A stretch of 64,000 nucleotides of DNA from Melitaea cinxia (lineage: Eukaryota > Arthropoda > Insecta > Lepidoptera > Nymphalidae): the NCBI RefSeq assembly GCF_905220565.1, contig NC_059421.1, positions 2,366,001 through 2,430,000 of the forward strand, in the 5' to 3' direction. Under the pieces are notes generated by a model. That model was not told the origin of the DNA. It was given only the letters and a program-made list of their open reading frames with translations, and did not search any database. Below are positions 35,346 to 47,256 of this stretch, piece by piece (positions within the stretch are counted from its first letter, which is position 1; each line of letters begins with the position of its first letter). The translations under genes and the position numbers were made by a program.

Positions 35346-36721
35346 AGACTACTTTCAAACTCCCGACTTCCGACGCTTTACTTTCTGAGCGTTCCGAATA
35401 TACTATACATCTCGCGCTTTGTTGCTGTGTGGGTACTAGCGAAGGATGTTCTATCAATTGTATCGATAGATAATATTAATATCGATATTATATTAAACTA
35501 GTTGACATGGTAAAAGCCAATTTTTTTTTCATGAACCCTTACTTGACCTTTCCTTGCGGATTGTCAAATTTAGTGCAATCGTTCGGAAATTATGCGCGTA
35601 CATACATTTCGGTGATTCATTTTTATATATGTAAACAAGATTGCAGCGTGTTATAAAAATGTCTGCGTAATAATAGATAAAACGCATATCTATATCACAA
35701 GCACGATTCTACAGTACATAATGGTATTTTTATTTCGCTTACAGCATAGTTTGGACTGACTTTGAAAAGGTTGTTTAATTATGTCGCAACAACTTTATTA
35801 CTAAAATTATTTCAATAAATACAACGAAATAAAATTGTACATTTACAAAAGACGTTTTAAACATTAAATTTAGAAACGCTATTTACGTGAGATTTATTCA
35901 TTTTATTACAAAGTAATTTGTTTTTCAGAATTCATCAAAACATCTCCTCACTTAAAATTCATATTTAATACAACTTATTTTTTAAATTATAGCCATAAGT
36001 CCGGCCCATTGTACTTCACAGTCTGTAAATGTTTTTTTTTTTAATGCGTTTATTGTTTAAAATAAAGTTGTGGTGTACAATAAAGTATAAATAAATAAAT
36101 ACATTATTTTAGAAGGCTTGTAGTTTTGTCAAATGATACAAATTCTTTCGCCAATATCTCAAAAATCGGAGAAGACACAAATTTTTCATTTTATTCTTCC
36201 TTTGAACAGACAGACAGGTAGTTCGCAATTAGATTAAATATTTTTACTAGATGCCAAAAACTTATCGTGGTCAAAAATTGTTTCGACATTGTTATGAGAA
36301 TTATTTAATTGTTATCTGGCACAAGTTAAGACGTGTGGAGGACTTAGTGATGACGACTGTGAACAATTACTTTCATCACAATTCAAACAGAAAGTAGAAC
36401 TATTTTAATAAAACTATTTTGATCTCACTCGTATTTAATCCAGTGTTTTCTTTCGTATTGCGAAATTTACGTATTTTTTTTCCTAGTAGATTATCTTTAA
36501 ATTTCTAATTTTTAAAATAATTGAATAAGAAAATATAACAACAGGAAAGAAAATAAACAATAGATTGAAACCTTTAAAATTTTTATCAATTAACAAAATA
36601 TACTTGATATTGATTTCAAAAAATCTTTTCTACGAAATGTGATAACCTAGTTATTTAGTACCTATATTTTGACAGTAGTATTTATATCTTTTTGAATAAA
36701 AATGCACATATGACGCATAGC
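35346..36721. other. Upstream side of the 35-kb candidate promoter
   Basis: AT-rich. TATCGATAGATAATATTAAT and ATCGATATTATA (35.46-35.50 kb) are short palindromic AT motifs. GTGGTGTACAATAAAGTATA at 36.07 kb recurs at 59.13 kb. Confidence 0.45.
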
Positions 36722-36880
36722 TGCAGTGGTCTCGGCAACTGGTTCAAACAATATTCATGGCATATATTTGTATAGGTCATACAGATATATATATACATCT
36801 GTTAGTCGTGGTCTGGGCGTTTGTGCTTGTGGTATGTATTAGTATTACTGGACCTCCCACACAGGTATCTCATACTGTGC
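36722..36880 (+). repeat. Degenerate tRNA-derived SINE
   Basis: CAACTGGTTCAAACAATATT (B-box region) is followed by GGTCATACAGATATATATAT and CTGTTAGTCGTGGTCTGGG, in SINE order. Confidence 0.5.
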
Positions 36881-38368
36881 AATGTGGAGTTGTTCTTTAA
36901 GTAATTATAAAATCTATTTTATTTTATTAATTTCAATATTTCCTTTTTACGTATAATTAAAAGTACAGACTAAAGATATCCATCGATATAAAAAAAAAAA
37001 TATTCCACAAAAAAGATTTATTACACAAACTGCTTGTAAACATCACTTTTATAATTCGATAAAAAAATTGCGAAACAAAAAAAATATCGATAAAAACTCT
37101 CACAACACTAGCCTGGAACATTATCCCATAATACACATACAAATTTGCTGAACACTCACACAAGCAACGCAACTAGAGCTTTAAGCTTCAGAACGTCACA
37201 GACATAATATCAACCTTAACTTTTAGGTTTTAGAATATAAAATTGTATTTGTGTCTTTAAAAGTAGGTGACGTATGACTTTAGACAACACATTACAGCAA
37301 TTTTTATTATGTTCTGTCTTATCGTCAGTTTTATAGGCTATCTTAGGTAAGAGTAACTTTTATCTTACTAGATTTATTTACATGAAAAGTATATTCTTCC
37401 TTGATACGGAAATGCGAGAAAAAGAATGATATGATTATGAAATAATTGTATTATATAGTTTTATAGTGTTTACAAACCTGAAAAGGAAAAGGTTCGAATA
37501 CAATTTTTTTATGTATGTTCAATGAAATGTTTTCAGAGGATGTGTTGTTTTTTTTTTATAAATAACTTTATTTTAATTAATATGATTGATATTAAACACA
37601 TCATTACAAAGTACCGCTTTAGTGTAGAGCTTTTATTTATTTAAATACATTTAACTTATCAACTTCATCTGTAACTTCTTCAACATACTAAAAGAAAAAG
37701 TTTAATAATTATATTCCATCCAACACGTTGTATAACAAAAAAAAAAAAAAACATCCATCAAACAAATTGATTTCATCCAGTGCAGTGAGAGTGGACCAAC
37801 AATATTCTGCCGAAGTATGTTGTCATCTGTTAATCGTTTGAGCGATGCAACGACGAATACTGTTCTCTTTCTATGTAAACGGCAAATTTGACGGAACGAT
37901 AAAATTCACGTAACTTTGTTGGAACTGTATCTAAATTAATAAATAGAGAGCCGGTTTTTTTCGTTCGGTTATACTGTGAAAACTACTGAACCGATCGGAA
38001 TAATACTTATACAATAAGATGCAGCGTGTTTCGGAGAAGTTTTTAGTATACGTTATGTTGGTGATTACTTATCGTATAAAAAAATCTGGACGGACAGAGG
38101 TCGCTAGTATAAAAAAAATGAATACGTACGCGTAACTTCCGGATCACTGCACCAAATCGGATAATTATTTTTCTCGTGTTTGTTATTGTCAAAACACAGT
38201 TTGTATGAAAGAGAATTTAGAAAATATGACACATGTGCAACAAAAATGGTAGCACGAATTTTGATCAGCTGGTTATTTATGTAGAATACGACTGAAAACA
38301 CTTAACGAAACACTTATTTCTCACTTCAAATCTATATATAGTTATTCATTCAAAATACACATTTTTAA
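36881..38368. other. AT-rich stretch, no supported gene
   Basis: ATGTTCTGTCTTATCGTCAG, TTTTATAGGCTATCTTAG|GTAAGA (about 37310-37351) could be read as a tiny exon but lacks support. 37.95-38.10 kb (TACTGAACCGATCGGAATAA) resembles a Helitron body. Confidence 0.45.
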
Positions 38369-38511
38369 CGTCGAGTTGCACAAAACAAAATTAAAATTTA
38401 AGTAGTTAGTAGAGATTAAACTAATTTACTCACAAGAATTTCATACGATTCTTGCGCTTAAATTAGTTTAATCACTACTTAAATTTTAATTTATTTTCGT
38501 GCAACTCGGCG
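38369..38511. mobile_element. Palindromic CGCCGAGTTGCAC MITE, copy 1
   Basis: The ends CGTCGAGTTGCACAAAACAA and TTTTCGTGCAACTCGGCG are inverted. The arms (about 60 nt, including TTAAAATTTAAGTAG) meet near CACAAGAATTTCATACGATT. Length 143 bp. Confidence 0.7.
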
Positions 38512-38643
38512 TAGGTATATTAAGTTAGTGATCACACTTATCACTTATACGCCACTTATCGAATAGCTACGTTAACCGCACAGTAATTAAATAATACTGC
38601 CTCTTAACTTACAAATTATCATATTTTTTAAGACAACAATTCC

Positions 38644-39355
38644 GCCAATACATGACAAAGATGGCGACTGACCAATCAGAAAATTAGTATTAACTATTCG
38701 GAAGATGGTGTCCATCTTTATGCTCTTCCGGTACTTCAACAAATAACAAGAACGTTACAATCTAATGAAATTACAATCAATACAATCTTTAAAATTATTA
38801 CAAGCATAAATTTGAATGATAAAATTATTTATTGGGTAACTACCCAACAAAATAGACAATAAAGATGGCCACTGACTAATCGTAAATTAATATTGATTGT
38901 GCTGCGTGGCTACGGCACTAAAGAATTTAGCCACTCCCTCTCTTCCCGTGGGTGTCGTAAGAGGCGACTAAGGGATAACAAGGTTCCACAACCACCTTGG
39001 AACTTAAGAAGCCGACCGATGGCGGGATAACCATCCAACTGCTGGCTTTGAAATACACAGGCCGAAGACGGGCAGCAGCGTCTTCGGTGCGACAAAGCCA
39101 GTACTGCGGTCACCAACCCGCCTGCCCAGCGTGGTGACTATGGGCAAAACACATGAGTTCACGTTATTTTTGGCGTAAACTTGTGGAGGCCTATGTACAG
39201 CAGTGGACTGGCTGTAATGATGATGATGATAAATATTGATTCGGAAAATGGCGTCGACATCTTTGTAGTGTTCCGGTATTAAACGAATAAACAATAATAG
39301 TAATATCAATACAAAATCCAACATATTCATAATTCTTAGAATTACAAATTTAAAT
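38644..39355. repeat. Local duplication, second copy disrupted
   Basis: The first copy (about 38644-38820) has AAAGATGGCGACTGACCAAT, TTCGGAAGATGG and CTTCCGGTACTTCAACAAAT. The second (about 38868-39355) has AAAGATGGCCACTGACTAAT, then an inserted SINE-like element, then CGGAAAATGGCG and GTTCCGGTATTAAACGAAT. Confidence 0.75.
38899..39231 (+). mobile_element. RTE-tailed SINE-like element with 10-bp target duplication
   Basis: This complete copy runs from GTGCTGCGTGGCTACGG to the tail GGCCTATGTACAGCAGTGGA and (GATGAT)n. AATATTGATT flanks it at 38889-38898 and 39232-39241. It sits inside the second copy of a local duplication; the first copy (38.65-38.82 kb) lacks it. The open frames on the minus strand here are not genes. 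Confidence 0.88.
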
Positions 39356-39510
39356 GCTCACATTTACTTATTTACATATTTAATGTTGATTTATTGCACA
39401 ATTCATTAACTATTAAATTATTCAAAAATTGGGCAATGACGTATACCTCCCTTATCAGGTTAATCGTTATCAGGTACCTAGATCTATAAGCAGGACTGAC
39501 ATTTTTACAT

Positions 39511-39750
39511 GTTTTTTTTTTTATTATACTACGAAAGTGGCATGCGGTCTTCCACCATTCGCCGTAGATTATGTACGCCTGGTGTATTGTAGGCGCGTTG
39601 CTGACCTTACTCCCGACACTCCCCCGGACCTCCACCACAAGAAAACAACACTGCTTGATAGCAGTATTACTTAGCTGTCATCTTTTGTAAGGTACTTCCC
39701 CTACGAGCTGCTCCATTTTTGAACAAGATACCTCCTGCCCTACCTCATGA
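39511..39750 (+). repeat. GTCGGCAAACAAG repeat, variant 5' part
   Basis: After a T-run it has GGCGCGTTGCTGACCTTACT, CCACAAGAAAACAACACTGC, TTGATAGCAGTATTACTTAG, then GCTGCTCCATTTTTGAACAA and CCTGCCCTACCTCA, the full 3' end of the family. The open frames here on both strands are not genes. Confidence 0.65.
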
Positions 39751-40082
39751 TTTAATAAATGAAATATAAAACCTTATTACTTATTTTCTTAACAATCTTT
39801 TCTGCTCTAATTAAAACAATTGACATTCACACATATACATATTTTTTTCATATGTTTTATACGAGTCCTATAATATTAATATCTCAGTCTGACCAGTAAA
39901 ATTTAAAAAAGCGCAATGTACTTTGAGTAATTAAGAATTAAAACATATTTAAAAGAATTAATACATTAAAAAAGCGCCGCAATTAGTAACACGTAACTAC
40001 TTTTATTACTGTAATTAATTTTTTTAAATAGTATTCACATAAAAAATATTACGTCTTTTAATTTTAAAATTACGTCGTCATA

Positions 40083-40490
40083 ATTTATCAAAATCAAAAT
40101 CAAAAATTTAATTTTTTTTATACAACTAGGTCGGCAAACAAGCGTACGGCTCACCTAATGGTAAGGCGATTACCGTAGCTTATAGACGCCTGCAACACCA
40201 GAAGCATTGCAAGCTCGTTGCCGACCCTAACCCCAATATCCCCCAGGAGCTCTGGTCACCTTACTCACCAGCAGGAACACAACACTGCTTGAAAACAGTA
40301 TTATTTAGCTGTGATCTTCTGTAAGGTTACTATAATAGGCTTTTAGTGGCAGTTTTAAATCGTAATTTTCGAAATTAAAAATGTATTAGTTTTCAATAAA
40401 TTAATTATCGTTAAAAGTGAAGCTACCACCGATTCGGAATGTTGATACTGCAGAGAAGAATCATCAAGAAACTCCGCAGTTACACGTAGA
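40083..40490 (+). repeat. AAAATCAAAATCAAA repeat split by another repeat
   Basis: The start AAAATCAAAATCAAAAATTT lies before, and AAAGTGAAGCTACCACCGAT, TCGGAATGTTGATACTGCAG and ACTCCGCAGTTAC after, an inserted GTCGGCAAACAAG repeat (40107-40333). Confidence 0.7.
40107..40333 (+). mobile_element. GTCGGCAAACAAG repeat, nested in another repeat
   Basis: It is a clear copy (GGTCGGCAAACAAGCGTACG, CCTAATGGTAAGGCGATTAC, CCAGGAGCTCTGGTCACC, CTGCTTGAAAACAGTATTAT). It lies between the two parts of an AAAATCAAAATCAAA repeat (40083-40106 and 40334-40490), so it inserted after that repeat did. Confidence 0.75.
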
Positions 40491-42169
40491 CCAATTTCAC
40501 CTGTGATTGGTAAAGTTTATCCTCATGTAAGTTAATTAAAATAATCCATTAGGACCTATTTCATCTAACCTTATTTACAACCACTTGTACATTCACTATT
40601 GCGAATAGAATTATTCCATAAATAAATTGAAATTCCACGTTGAAAAGGAAAAATACGTTATGAATTTTTATCTGTTGGTTACCGTCATACGTTAATCTGT
40701 GAAAACGGTCTTAGCCTTGAAAATAAAGTTGTAATGAAAACTCTATCGAAAGTCTGTATCGAATCACATCACATTCTCTTGTTTCATAGCAAAAAAAAAT
40801 ATTTAAAACGATCACTCAATCTGTGATCTTGCATCTAAATTGTGTCAACGATGACTATCTGTATCAATATAATAAAACTGTTTAATTTTTTTCTTTGAAC
40901 CACTAATCGCGGGATTTTTGAGATGAAACATACCTTAACTATGACTCATAAAATTAGCCACAAATATTAATTTGTGTGATAAGGCTTAGATCATGTTTCA
41001 TTTCCTACTGATAAACTTTTGATAGGCTGTCCGAGACATCTGTGAATTACATATATCAAAGGCAAAACGAATAAATAATTATCATACAGCAACAGCAATC
41101 AACAGCTTTATCAGTAACAGGAGAAAAGGGCAATTAACCGTCCAAACCATCTTTAGATTTCTATTACACGTTAAATTTAAAACACTATTTACATACCTGG
41201 CCAGTAATAATAAATAAGAAATTATTATTTATTATATCTACACGCTTAATTTATGACATTTAAAAAAGTGTGTTCACGGACATATCACTTAGAACAGCAT
41301 AAAAACATAAAACAAAAAAGAATACTTTCGATTAATTTAATGTTATACACATGTAATATCATTAATTACTAAACTTATTTGATTATTTATAATGTTATTA
41401 TTGAGATAAAAAACAGATCAGGAAATCTATCTTTATCTAATGCTTTTTATAAAAAGCATTGCAACTTAAATTAATTATCTGCTTTAACATTTACCTACGG
41501 GCAGCTAATTCACTTAGGTATTAGAGAAAAAAGGTTTTAATATAAAAAAAGAACATCAAAATATGTTAGTCTCACTTAAAAAAAAAAAGAAAAAAAACGA
41601 AGGCTATATTAATATTCGGAAACTTAAAGTATTTGTTTATTTGATCGTTCCCATACAACTATCAAATGGACTAACTTAGTACCTAGCTCGTTGGCGTAGT
41701 GGCAATTACTTTTTCAGTCCAACTTTATATACAAACGTTACATTACACAGAAAATTCAAAACTATTAAAAAACTTCGAAAGACGTTGAACTGTATTGCGA
41801 TCTGTCAAACACGTGAAATTTAAAAATTTAAATAATTGTTACAATGCACCATTTACTAAAATTTTCCAGTTTTCTGCTGTTTTTTCTTAGTTCTTAATTT
41901 CGTAAAAACATTTTTACAGTTTTAGAAAACTTTAACATACATCTGTAAACACTGTGTGTGTTATATACCTCAGTATAACAGAAGAAATATAATAAGAATA
42001 CAAACTAATAATAGATATAGTTCATAATAAGAAAGGAAAACAACTGAATTACTGTTTGTTACTAGACATTATTCTTCCCTTTATTAAATTAGTTAGTTTC
42101 TGACTGTAAAAACAGATAATGTTATAAAACCTTAGAGATCTTTGAGACACTCTTAAGATCAATATGTAT
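40491..42169. other. AT-rich stretch without a gene
   Basis: AGCTCGTTGGCGTAGTGGCA (41.69 kb) resembles a SINE A-box region. Otherwise empty. Confidence 0.5.
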
Positions 42170-42181
42170 ATGGTCAGCTTA

Positions 42182-42500
42182 CGCTTACGCTTCAGCCTGT
42201 AATATCCCATTGCTGGGTCACTTTCCCTATGGAGGAGAAGGATCAGAACTTAACCCACCACGCTGCTTCAATACCGGTTGGCGGATATATTACGGCTTGA
42301 TTATTACTTAATGACGGCTATACGTGCTCTCCGAGGCACGGTGGTGAGACCCACAAGGACTGCACAAACACCCAGACTACTGCAAACATCTCTATGGTAA
42401 TACAAATGTTTTTCATGTGCAGGATCGAACCCGCAACCGCCAGCGCAACAGCGACAAACCAGTGCTGTGACTGTTGCGCCAACGTGTCGTCACCGTCGTC
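42182..42500 (-). mobile_element. tRNA-derived SINE, full length, 12-bp target duplication
   Basis: In reverse it runs from the tRNA-like head (GTTGCGCCAACG, GATCGAACCC in plus orientation) to the 3' end CAGCCTGTAATATCCC. The flanks ATGGTCAGCTTA (42170-42181) and ATGGTCACCTTA (42501-42512) match at 11 of 12. It is the same family as the copy at 6.1 kb. Confidence 0.85.
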
Positions 42501-42825
42501 ATGGTCACCTTAACAAACTCAAAAAAACCTAAGCTTTATAAACATTGCTTGGTTTTTTTTTCTTAAAAAGCAACCTAGTATCTAGTACATATACATGGAA
42601 AACCCAGTGCTTCTTAAAATGTAGACCACAATGATTGAGTAGCTAAAATCGTGTTGCACAGTGGTTGCGGTCGCAATTGTTTTACAAAAATAATTTCTTT
42701 AACTAAGAAATAGTTACTCATAAGGTAAATAGCTTATATTTTAAAATTCATTAAGAAAAACATGTATTTTATTCATTAGGTAACGGTGGCTCTCAATCTT
42801 TATACCACAGTATTGGCAAACAAAT

Positions 42826-42900
42826 TTACAGTGTCTGAGTGAGTGATGGTAAGCGGTTAACGTAGCCTATAACGCCTGCACTATTCACAACTTCATCCTT
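42826..42900 (+). repeat. GTCGGCAAACAAG repeat fragment
   Basis: GGCAAACAAATTTACAG, GATGGTAAGCGGTTAACGTA and GCCTATAACGCCTGCAC are the 5' part of the family. Confidence 0.5.
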
Positions 42901-42904
42901 TAAG

Positions 42905-43127
42905 AACCGATTATGCTGATTTTTTTTCGAAAGGAGATATCTCAAGGGTGGTACCGTGATAAGGAAATCAGAATCTCATGATGGCATCTCAGAAAAATCG
43001 AGGGGAATCTTCGAAAATTGTAATGGCCACTAGTGCGTTTGTTAATTTTTTTCGTCTACTTACGTTGTATTACTTGTCGATGTAATTGAAGTCGGTTTTT
43101 TTCGTTTGCTAACAAACACAATTATCA
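42905..43127 (+). mobile_element. AACCGACTTC element, 5'-truncated
   Basis: GGAGATATCTCAAGGGTGGT, TGATAAGGAAATCAGAATCT and the 3' end GTAATTGAAGTCGGTTTTTT. Confidence 0.65.
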
Positions 43128-43365
43128 AGGAAAAGTTATTTATTTTTTTCATTTATGCTGAGTACAGATTGAGAACCATTATATTATAGTGACACACGAG
43201 CGCCACGAAGAATTCCCACTACTTCCTTCTAAATAATTAGCTTGCCTAAGAACAGAGGTGTGGAAAAATTTATTTACAATTAAATAGTTTGATATCAGCA
43301 AATGACTCACGTAGCCACTATTCGTATGACTAGATGTTTAATATATGCATATATTGAGTATAACT

Positions 43366-43420
43366 AACTGTTGCCCGTGGCTTCCCTCGCGTATAAATTG
43401 ATAATATTTAGAGGTGTAAA
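43366..43420 (-). repeat. Helitron 3' end fragment
   Basis: AACTGTTGCCCGTGGCTTCC then CTCGCGTATAAATTGATAA resembles the reversed 3' end of the CTAGCTGTGCCCGCGACTTC family. Confidence 0.4.
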
Positions 43421-43456
43421 TTAATTTATAATCATTATATTACAACAATTAAAATG

Positions 43457-43615
43457 ATGACGCGTTGGCGCAGCGGTCACAGTATTGGCTGTTGCGCTGG
43501 CGGTCGCGGGTTTGTTCCCTGTTCATGACAGATATTTGTATTGGCCATACAGATGTTTGTCGTGGTCTGGACCTGGACACAGGAGAAAATCCTACTGGGG
43601 GCCGTTGAGTGTGAA
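43457..43615 (+). mobile_element. tRNA-derived SINE, variant 3' end
   Basis: The head GCGTTGGCGCAGCGGTCACA with GCGGGTTTGTTCCC (degenerate B box) and the block CATACAGATGTTTGTCGTGG match the SINE. The 3' part (GACACAGGAGAAAATCC, GGGGGCCGTTGAG) differs from the 6.1-kb copy and defines a second subfamily. Confidence 0.7.
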
Positions 43616-44440
43616 GCGTTTATTTATTTATTATTTAATTTAGAACCTCTTTATTGTATACCTTTCGTGCGTTAGAACTACCAGACTGCTCGCAAAACTC
43701 AGTAGTCCCTTAGGTTTCTCAAGCCATTTTTAGGTAATTTCAATAATACGAACTAATCTTCCATTTTACCATACAGAATTGCCGTAGACGCTGGGATGTT
43801 TATATAATTAACGTTATACCCAATCAACACCCTAGAAATAAATTTCATGCTTCTAAATTATCTACTTCCGGTATGACAGGAAAACGTTAAAGATATGTTG
43901 AGAAGTAAAATCTAGATCAAGACAAAAAAAATTACATTGGATTATTTATTTATTTTTAACTAATACCTAACCGGGTCTAAAAATAAAGGATTAAATAATA
44001 TTAATGCAAAAATAAGATTCACTTTTAAACGAAATTTCAGTGTTTTTGATGTGAGCGATTTTCCCTCAACTTTCAAAATACGTATGACGTTTGTCTATCT
44101 AGAAATAACGGATTTTTTTAGCTGAGTAACGCCTACCTTGAAATAAAAAAAATAAAAATAAAAAATGCATGTTTTTAGAATAAAAAAGGACATGGGTTCA
44201 AAAGCCCGTGGATGTATACCACTTGTATAAAAGAAATAACGGATTTCTATTCAAATTTCATCCCCTATTTCACCCATTTAAGGGTACAATTTTCACCAAA
44301 ACTGAAACACGTGTTCACTTATTTTTAATTCGTAGTCTAATCGTAGTCGGAAACTGAAATTTCTTGTTTTCAGTTTTCAAAATCTGTTCTTATTTGGACG
44401 TTTCTTACAAGCAATTTGTAGCACGAAAAATGAAATATCT
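43616..44440. other. AT-rich stretch without a gene
   Basis: Low-complexity sequence. GACATGGGTTCAAAAGCCCG (44.19 kb) looks like a tRNA T-arm, but no tRNA surrounds it. Confidence 0.5.
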
Positions 44441-44453
44441 TCAAACTTTCTAT

Positions 44454-44455
<2 letters not shown>

Positions 44456-44489
<34 letters not shown>

Positions 44490-45211
44490 ATATCGCAGGG
44501 TAACCCATTTACGGGTGATATCCAGGATGCCCGGGTAGGCATTCCTAGACCGTATGTCGGCTTAGCACTTGGGGGTGCACTACCGACCAAAACCCCTGCG
44601 GGAGCCTTCAGCCGCTTTAATTGGAGGGTCCCGGAACTGCAGGCAACAGGATCCCTCCAGCGACAGGCTGGCCTCGGCGAAAAGACCAGACTTCTCCTCC
44701 ATGGGACTGTCCGGCTCACCTCTGAACAATCCCGACGACGCCATGTCTAGCTGGACCGGGTTCCCATCCCGGCCCGACATGGGCACAGGGGCGTTACTGG
44801 AGACGCATTAAGTAGCGCCTCCTACGCACCCCCGTTCGTCGCCTGCGGACGGAGGCCTCGTCGGCGGCCCCCTCTCTCATCCGCTCGTCGTTCTCCTTCT
44901 GGGACATTACTGTCTCGCAGAAGGAGACCATCGCCTTCCAGGACTCGTCGTCACCGAGCATCGCGGTGATAACGCTCGGCAGTGACAAGTCCCCTCCGAG
45001 GACTGTCGTCAGATCGCGACGTAGCGCCGCCCATCTCGGGCACACCTCGAGGGTGTGCTGGGCAGAGTCCACCGCCGCGCCACAATCGTGACATTCAGTC
45101 GTCGGCTCCCTTTGGGCCGTCCGACACAAGTATTCACCAAAGCAGCCGTGCCCGGTGAGAACCTGCGTCAGACGGAAGGTGAGGGGTTTGCGCTTACGGC
45201 GCATCCACCGC
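44456..45211 (-). mobile_element. R1-clade-like LINE, 5'-truncated, with 15-bp target duplication
   Basis: The minus-strand frame from about 45211 to 44797 encodes the C-terminal end of an R1-type retrotransposon protein: LTFRLTQVLTGHGCFGEYL, a CCHC knuckle (C-x2-C-x8-H-x4-C in the stretch ECHDC...QHTLEVC), then SWKAMVSFCETVMSQKE and a basic tail. A 3' UTR and a T-run of about 33 on the plus strand (the poly(A)) follow. The insertion is bounded by exact copies of TCAAACTTTCTATGT (44441-44455 and 45212-45226). The intact frame and perfect duplication indicate a recent insertion. The reverse transcriptase and endonuclease parts are absent. Confidence 0.85.
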
Positions 45212-45226
45212 TCAAACTTTCTATGT

Positions 45227-45658
45227 CCTTTAGACCATCTCAATCCAGTCCTGTCACAAAATCCGTCCTTAACGAATGCTTGCTAACTATTGACTATCAC
45301 TTTTCCAAATTTCAAGCTAGTAGCACAAAAAATTAAGGACGTAATACAAATTTTCTTGAACCGTTAGACCACATTAATCCGTGTTCCGTCACAAAATCCG
45401 TTCGTAGCGATCTTTTTCTAACATTACATATAACTAGTCGTGGATGTGTGGTTTAATATTATAAGTATTAAGACCAAAACTGAAAACTTATCTTGTGACT
45501 AAACTATTCTAAATAAACTATTAATAAACTATTGCATCTAGCTTAAAAATTGTAGGTAGTACGTGGTTTAATTAAATAAAGAGGTTGTTTATATTTTTTT
45601 TTCAAGTATAGTAAATGTGGGTTAATTTGTAATGTATTTTACCTATTTTGTATACTAT
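45227..45658. other. Non-coding stretch with a diverged direct repeat
   Basis: TTTAGACCATCTCAATCCAG...CACAAAATCCGTCCTTAACG (45229) and GTTAGACCACATTAATCCGT...CACAAAATCCGTTCGTAGCG (45363) are related. Confidence 0.5.
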
Positions 45659-45794
45659 CGCCGAGTTGCACGAAACAAAATTAAAATTTAAGTAGAGATT
45701 TAACTAATTTAATCACAAGAATTTCTTACAATTCTTGCGATTAAATTACTTTAATCACTACTTAAATTTTAATTTCTTTTCGTGCAACTCGGCG
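45659..45794. mobile_element. Palindromic CGCCGAGTTGCAC MITE, copy 2
   Basis: CGCCGAGTTGCACGAAACAA and TTTTCGTGCAACTCGGCG are inverted ends, and the arms match copy 1 at 38.4 kb. TAT flanks both sides. Length 136 bp. Confidence 0.72.
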
Positions 45795-46932
45795 TATAAG
45801 TAGTAGAGTATTTTTTAAGATTATTTTTAAGGCCAGCTCAATAAAACTTTCATGTTAGTTGTAGGTGTGCTTTAATTTATAATGGTTTAATATTATGTTG
45901 ACGATTAAAAAATAACTATTAAGTTTTTTGCGTGTTAGCTTCACATCAACTAGGTCCATAAAACAATTTGTATAATATAAAATACAATATCAAATGATGA
46001 ATTATAAAATAGCATGTAAGAAGAAAAAAAATAAAAAATTAGCACACGTTCCTTTTTTTTACCCGACTGAATGAAATCGAGAAAGGTTATGTTTTTCGCG
46101 CTTATCTCGTATGTAATGCATGTAATATTCGTTAGTACTGCATATCTTCCAAATCGCTGTACGACTTCATATGTATTATTAAGATAGCGTTAGTTTCGTC
46201 GTGATGGGCCAAACCTTCTTATACAGATGACCTTAAAATTGGCTAGCGTGACGACTGTAGGCGCTATAGTTTATTTTTATTTTATTTTTTTATTTGTAAT
46301 AAAGGTATTAAAATGTAAGTAAAAAAATCATCATACAGTTTTAAAAATGGCACATTATGACCATATTAAAAAAAGATTATTTCTCTGTTTAAGTGTTTAT
46401 TTGAAGTTATTTTTACGAAACCATTTTTTTATTTATGCATTACTTCTTTAATCGGTTATAAAATAATGCAATGATTAGTCAATATTGAAATTATGTCAAC
46501 AGTAATGAACGCATCGCGCTGTTTTGTAATATTTATTTATAAGGCGCGTATTTGTATGCAATGCATATAAATAAAATGCAATTCTTGTTCTTCCAAGAAT
46601 ATTATGTGTTATAACTTATTGTTACAATGTGAGACTGATTTGTTGTTGATACTTTTTCTATAACTTGTGTCATACTTATTAATAATTTTATTATTTAAAA
46701 CTGGAAAACAATACAAAGTTAAAATAGGGTGCATTTTACATCAATGAACTTGTTTGTTTGGAAAATTGATTTTGTTTTTCAATTATGATCAATTAAAGGA
46801 GATGAATGGTTTAATTATTTTCAATTATAACTCTGGCGTGTATAAATGTCAAATACTTTTAGGTATTTGCAAAAAAATAATAATCAGTGATTTAAATTTT
46901 TATTTTATTCAAAAAATTAAGGCTTGCCTATA
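45795..46932. other. AT-rich stretch without a gene
   Basis: No recognised feature. Confidence 0.5.
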
Positions 46933-47256
46933 CTAGCCGTGACCGCGACTTCGTCCGCGTGAAATTTAACAAAAAATTGTTCATTTCGCAAAGTCATAAA
47001 ATAAATAAATTTCTAAAATAAAAGTAGCCTAAGCTACTCCTCACTACATCAGCAATCTGCCAGTGAAAGTCCCGTCAAAGTCGGTCCAGCCGTTTCAGAG
47101 ATTAGCGGGAAATAAAGAGGCAGACAAACAGACAGACAAAAATTGTAAAAAATGTTATTTTGGTATACGTACCGTGTCTACATCTATATGCATTTAGTAA
47201 AAAGCGGTTATTTTAATATTACAAACAGACAATCCAATTTTATTTATTTGTATAGA
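46933..47256 (-). mobile_element. Non-autonomous Helitron, complete
   Basis: CTAG at 46933-46936 with CCGCGACTTCGTCCGCG nearby (3' hairpin), and TC at 47256-47255 next to A. Length 324 bp. It serves as the intact reference for the split copy at 15.5-17.2 kb. Confidence 0.75.

Noticed and set aside
37290..37351. Possible tiny exon reading MFCLIVSFIGYL before GTAAGA
   Set aside because: The start context is poor, and no promoter or downstream exon is seen.
39004..39330. 108-codon open frame, minus strand
   Set aside because: It spans the inserted repeat and its flank; it would not exist at the empty site.
44190..44215. tRNA T-arm-like sequence
   Set aside because: No acceptor, D or anticodon arm can be drawn around it.
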